Assembly (NCBI RefSeq): GCF_023065955.2
Contig: NW_026623078.1
Coordinates: 6,954,199 to 7,018,198 of the forward strand
Direction of reading: 5' to 3'
Origin: Ursus arctos
Lineage: Eukaryota > Chordata > Mammalia > Carnivora > Ursidae
Length of the DNA: 64,000 nucleotides
A program made the position numbers and the translations under genes. The notes under the pieces were generated by a model. The model was not told the DNA's origin, ran no database searches, and was given only the letters and a program-made list of their open reading frames with translations. Position 1 is the stretch's first letter. Every line of letters begins with the position of its first letter. This document shows positions 59,815 to 64,000 of the stretch, one piece after another.

Positions 59815-61470
59815 CTTTTTTAGAAATTTTTTTATTATGTTAGTCACCATACAGTACTTTATTAGTTTTTGATGTAGGGTTTCACAGTTCATTGTTTGTG
59901 TATAACACCCACTGCTCATTGAAATACGTGCCCTCCTTAATACCCATCACTGGGCTAACCCATCCCACTACCCCCCTCCCCTCTGAAACCCTCACTTTGT
60001 TTCCTAGAGTCCTTAGTCTCTCATGGTTCATCTCCCCTCTGATTTGCCCCCTTCATTTTCCCTTTCCTTCTAATGTCCTCTATGCTATTCCTTATGTTCC
60101 ACATGTAAATGAAACCATATAATTGTCTTTCTCTGCTTGATTTATTTCACTTAGCATAATCTCCTCCAGTTCTATCCATGTCAGTGCAAATGGTGGGTAA
60201 TCATCCTTTCTGATGGCTGAGTAATATTCTCTTATATATAAGGGCCACATCTTCTTTATCCAGTCGTCTGTTGAAGGGCATCTTAGCTCCTTCCACAGTT
60301 TGGCTATTGTGGACATTGCTGCTATGAACATTGGGGTGCGTATGCCCCTTCATTTCACTACATCTGTATCTTTGGAATAAATACCCAGTAGTACAATTGC
60401 TGGGTCATAGAACAGCTCTATTTTTAACTTTTTGGGGAACCTCCATACCGTTTTCCAAAGTAGCCATACCAACTTGCACTCCCACCAACAGTTTAAGAGG
60501 GTTCCCCTTTCTCTACAACGTCTCCAACATTTGTTGTTTCTTGCCTTGTCAATTTTTGCCATTCTAACTGGTGTAAGGTGGTATCTCAATGTGGTTTTGA
60601 TTTGAATTTCCCTGATGGCTAATGGCGTTGAGCATCTTTTCATGTGTCTATTAGCCATTCCTATGTCTTCTTTGGAAAAGTGTCTGTTCATGTCTTCTGC
60701 CCATTTTTTGACTTGATTATTTGTTTTTAAGGTGTTGAGTTTGAGAAGTGCTTTATAGATCTTGGATCCAGCCTTTTATCTGTAGTATCATTTGCAAATA
60801 CCTTCTCCCATTCTGTGGTTTGCCTCTTTCTTTTGTTGACCATTTCCTTTCCTGTGTAGGAGCTTTTTATCTTGATGAAGTTCCAAAAGTTCATTTTCAC
60901 TTTTGCTTCCCTTGCCTTTGGAGACATGTCTTGAAAGAAGTTGCTGTGGCTGATGTCAAAGAGGTTATTACCTATATTCTCCTCTATGATTTTGATGGAT
61001 TCCTGTCTTACATTGAGGTCTTTCATCCATTTTGAGTTTATTTTGGTGTATGGTATAAGAGAATGGTTGAGTTTCATTCTTCTGTGTATAGCTGTTCAAT
61101 TTTCCCAGCACCATTTATTGAAGAGACTGTCTTTTTTCCATTGGATATTTTTTCCTGCATTGTTGAAGATTAGTTGATTGTAGAGTTGAGGGTCCCTCTC
61201 TGGGCTCTCTATTCTTTCCCACTGATCTATGTGTCTGTTTTTGTGCCAGTACCATGCTGCCTTAGTGATCACATCTTTGTAATATAGCTTGAAATCAGGC
61301 AATGTGATGCCCCCAGCTTTATCTTTTTCAACATTTCCTTGGCAATTCGGGGTCTTTTCTGGTTTCATACAAATTTTAGGATTGTTTGTCCCAGCACTTT
61401 AAAAAATTCCATTGGTGTTTTGATCAGGTTGGAATTAAATGTATAGATTGCTCTGGGCAGCATAGACATT
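59815..61470 (-). mobile_element. L1 LINE 3' part, inserted in duplication copy B
   Basis: A minus-strand L1 from late RT (WNQKRP region near 61350) through the C-terminal ORF2 domain to a 3' UTR and tail near 59820. ORF2 is split into four frame-broken pieces (61368-61096, 61077-60727, 60691-60350, 60331-60092). The homologous place in copy A (about 30580-30610) has no L1. A 19-bp tandem repeat (CAGGATTACAAATATTTTt) sits just past its 5' end at about 61471-61508. Confidence 0.88.
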
Positions 61471-61608
61471 CAGGATTACAAATATTTTCAGGATTACAAA
61501 TATTTTCTCTGATCAATGTGAAGATATCAGTAGTTTTCAAAGTGAATTTTTTTCTGCATCATCTCAGATCCCACCAAAAACCGTGGGGCCTTCCTAAACT
61601 CTCACTTT

Positions 61609-61800
61609 AAAAAAAAAATATTTTTATTTATTTATTTGACAGACAGAGAGCCAGTGAGAGAGGGAACACAAGCAGGGGGAGTAGGAAAGGAAGAAGCAGG
61701 CTCCCAGTGGAGGAGCCCGATGTGGGGCTCGATCCCAGAATGCTGGGATCACACCCTTAGCTGAAGGCAGATGCCCAACGACTGAGCCACCCATGTGCCC
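61609..61800 (-). repeat. SINEC with target-site duplication in copy B
   Basis: A full minus-strand copy. The perfect 16-bp duplication CCTAAACTCTCACTTT lies at 61593-61608 and 61801-61816. Copy A has the empty site (CCTAAAGTCTTACTTT at about 30720). Confidence 0.95.
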
Positions 61801-63139
61801 CCTAAACTCTCACTTTTTACCCCAAATATCTTATGTGCATTAAAGAATTTGGCACCAAAATTTTACCCAAATGCTCTGGATCGATAGAGCAGATCTTACT
61901 AATCAGTGGGCTTCTGGCCAGAGTTCTAGCAAAAAGGCAGCCATCTCTTTGTGATGTCCAAAGGCAGAAACTGAAAGACTTTTCTCTAATATAATTTAAT
62001 TTCTTAATGCAAAGATGTCAATATTCTGTTTGTGAAGCGTATGCCTGTGTGAGCATCTGAGAGTGAAAAGAGAGAATGGGAGACTGAACCATTCCTGTCT
62101 CTTAATCTCCCTATTACTAGTCCTGAAACCCACCATCTTCCTTTCCTGGTGCCCTGGCATCTCAAACATGTCAAGGATTCTGGAAGATCAATCTGTGCAT
62201 TTCTCCTCAGTATCCCCCTCAGTTCCTACTTTAGTGTTAGCCTTCTCTACCCAGCCAAATCAGTTACCACACTTTGTCTTCTCTTTTCCAAACATTTATT
62301 GGACTCTTTTGTCTGCAGAATCTCACTACTGTCCTGTTTTCTTTGTTACTGTGAGTCTAAACTTGTTTCCCTATTATGGTTGTTGTTGTTGTTTCTGCTG
62401 GTGTCTTATTTAGATCTCAGGGGGAAAAGGGAAAACTAATGTAGCCCACAAATTTAAATATAAGTTCAGTGTATTTATTGTTTTAAATAGGTATTAATAA
62501 AAAGGACATTTTGATCCCTTTTTGCAGAGGAAAGGTAATATGAAAAATAACTATAAGGAAATGCAACAAGGTATTAGTGGTGATCATGTATAGAAAGCCT
62601 GAATGTAGAGAAACCATTTTAAAGAGTTTTCAAAAATCTCACTCATCAACTATAACCAACATCATAGTGACCACCAGCAGTGAAAAGGAGAGACTGATAA
62701 ATGTAATGTTTCAGTGGGGCCACCATAAATAATGTCAAGTCTCTGTTACTAAGGAAAACAAGGAACCATGGATAGTGGGGTAACAACAGGTAGACTGTGT
62801 CACAAGAATCTATTGTACATCCAGCCCTGTGCCATATACGGGGAGTGGAAAAGAGGTAAGATACATTACTTACATCTTTAATAAGCCGTAGAAATGAGAT
62901 TAATCCACTAAGAGGAAAAAAAAAACAGAAAAAAATGTGTCTGATACCATTTCATAAACTATATGGAGGTGTGCTTAAGGCACACAGAAAAGAAATGTTG
63001 GATGAAAATAATCGGGGCAGAATTCTTGAAAGATGTGAGTCAAAGAGCAAGATCTAAAATTTCCTTAAAATAAAACTGCCTTATCTGAAGTACTGAGGCA
63101 CTCAGGGATTCTCTGACTTTACTAAGAACACCACAAAAG

Positions 63140-63345
63140 GGGTACCTGGGTGACTCAGTTGGTTAAGTGTCTACTTTCCACTCAGTTCATGATTCTGGGG
63201 TCCTCCCCACATCAGGCTTCTTGCTCAATGGGGAGCCAGATTATCCCTCTCCCTCTGCCTGCTGCTCCCCCTGCTTGTGCCCTTTCTTTCTGTCAAATAA
63301 ATAAATACAATCTTGGAAAATAAAATAAATTTATAAAAAAAAGAG
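63140..63345 (+). repeat. SINEC in copy B
   Basis: The head GGGGTACCTGGGTGACTCAG is followed by a full body and an A-rich tail. AAGAACACCACAAAA before it and AAGAGCACAACAAAA after it form an imperfect duplication. Confidence 0.88.
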
Positions 63346-63779
63346 CACAACAAAAAGAAACAATTTTGTCCTTTTAAAAAACTGAAAATACTTTTAACCA
63401 AAAATTTGTAATACATCTCTTTGATTTAGTCATTTCAATAGTTCAAAGTCAATTCATTTTAGTTGCTTTAATGACTCTAGTCTGTGTATTGCAAAAATAA
63501 AAGTAGGATAATTTTCAGTAAAAACAATATGCTACTGGGATAATAGAGTATTCAAATTTTCCAGTAAGTTCTCTTAAACATTGTTCCACTCCAAAATATG
63601 TAAAATGTTCCTTTCCCCCTTATACAGAGACCATCCTTTGAGCAGTTTGTGAATTTACACTAACCTCTTAATGGTATGCAGTGTATATTTCTATGTATTT
63701 ATTTCTATATGTGTTATATTGCGTCCTCATTATCTCTTTGTGAATGCATTTCCCCTACTATATTATGTGGTATTTGTGG

Positions 63780-63880
63780 GGAAAGACTAGGAAAGGAAGG
63801 AAGAAGGTAAAAGGAAGAAAGCAAGAAAAGGAGGAGGGAGGAAGAGAAGCAAGGGAAAGAGGGTGGGAGGGACACAAGGA
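63780..63880. repeat. purine-rich (GGAA/GAAG) low-complexity tract
   Basis: About 100 bases of almost pure purine on the plus strand (GGAAGG, AAGAAAG, GGAGGGAGG). The reverse-strand open frame here is an artefact. Confidence 0.85.
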
Positions 63881-64000
63881 GGCAGTCTCTGGGGAGATAC
63901 ACTTCTGTTTTTAAGGGAAATGGTCAAAGTCCTCAGAGATATCTTTCTCTTGTAACCTCATTCTAAATCATTCATTATACAGTAAGAAATCTTAACTTGA

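Larger units (their letters stand above)
58973..64000 (+). repeat. segmental duplication, copy B (runs past window end)
   Basis: Aligns directly with 29781-32430. It starts at about 58973 (CATAGATAATACAAATTCCCACT) and still matches at the last base of the window (CTTAACTTGA). Private insertions relative to copy A are an L1 (about 59815-61470), a SINEC (61609-61800), a block of about 90 bp near 62915-63010, and about 0.8 kb at 63090-63895 that contains another SINEC. The OR4 fragment that follows copy A would be expected shortly past the window end. Confidence 0.88.

Noticed and set aside
4415..63345. tRNA-like sequences at SINE heads as tRNA genes
   Set aside because: They are tRNA-Lys-derived promoter regions of Can-SINEs, diverged and followed by SINE bodies, not functional tRNA genes.
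1..64000. CRISPR-like, plasmid or phage features
   Set aside because: All direct repeats are microsatellites, tandem duplications, target-site duplications or interspersed repeats of a mammalian genome.

Overview
This is a carnivoran nuclear genome segment, most likely from an ursid (bear or giant panda). tRNA-Lys-derived Can-SINE (SINEC) copies and carnivore-type L1 fragments fill most of it. The youngest-looking SINEC copies (52.93-53.14 kb and 34.06-34.26 kb) match my recollection of the panda subfamily SINEC1_AMe. The family-level assignment is inference; Carnivora itself is secure.

Protein-coding content is sparse and lies in an olfactory receptor (OR) cluster. The receptors are an OR4N pseudogene (2.53-3.45 kb, minus), an intact OR4M gene (17.38-18.32 kb, minus), a truncated OR4 fragment (32.70-33.18 kb, minus) and an intact OR11H-type gene (53.79-54.78 kb, plus). 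OR4M, OR4N and OR11H neighbours correspond to the human 14q11.2 cluster.

The outstanding feature is an uninterrupted vasopressin V1b receptor (AVPR1B) coding sequence at 41.46-42.73 kb, minus strand. Vertebrate V1a, V1b and oxytocin receptor genes carry an intron between TM6 and TM7, and none is present here. The human AVPR1B locus (1q32) is unrelated to the 14q11 OR cluster. A polyadenylation signal followed by a short A-tract lies on the coding strand at 38.74-38.77 kb. The best explanation is a retrocopy that kept a full 422-codon frame. It carries changes at strongly conserved receptor positions: the DRY arginine is His, TM7 N7.45 is Ser, the TM4 proline is Thr, and an Arg sits in TM1. 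A CpG-rich stretch lies just upstream of it.

The remaining structure is repeat history. A direct segmental duplication pairs 29.78-32.43 kb with 58.97-64.00 kb. Each copy has private SINE or L1 insertions, and the second copy runs off the window end. One L1 (11.12-12.99 kb) has a twin-priming inversion between target-site duplications. A 3.9-kb minus-strand L1 (45.53-49.45 kb) has lost its reverse-transcriptase FADD motif by a clean 21-bp deletion. At 27.92-28.38 kb an early ORF2 segment interrupts late ORF2 sequence. Between these lie AT-rich non-coding DNA, old MIR and L2 remnants, and microsatellites. No rRNA, CRISPR, or functional non-SINE tRNA gene was seen.
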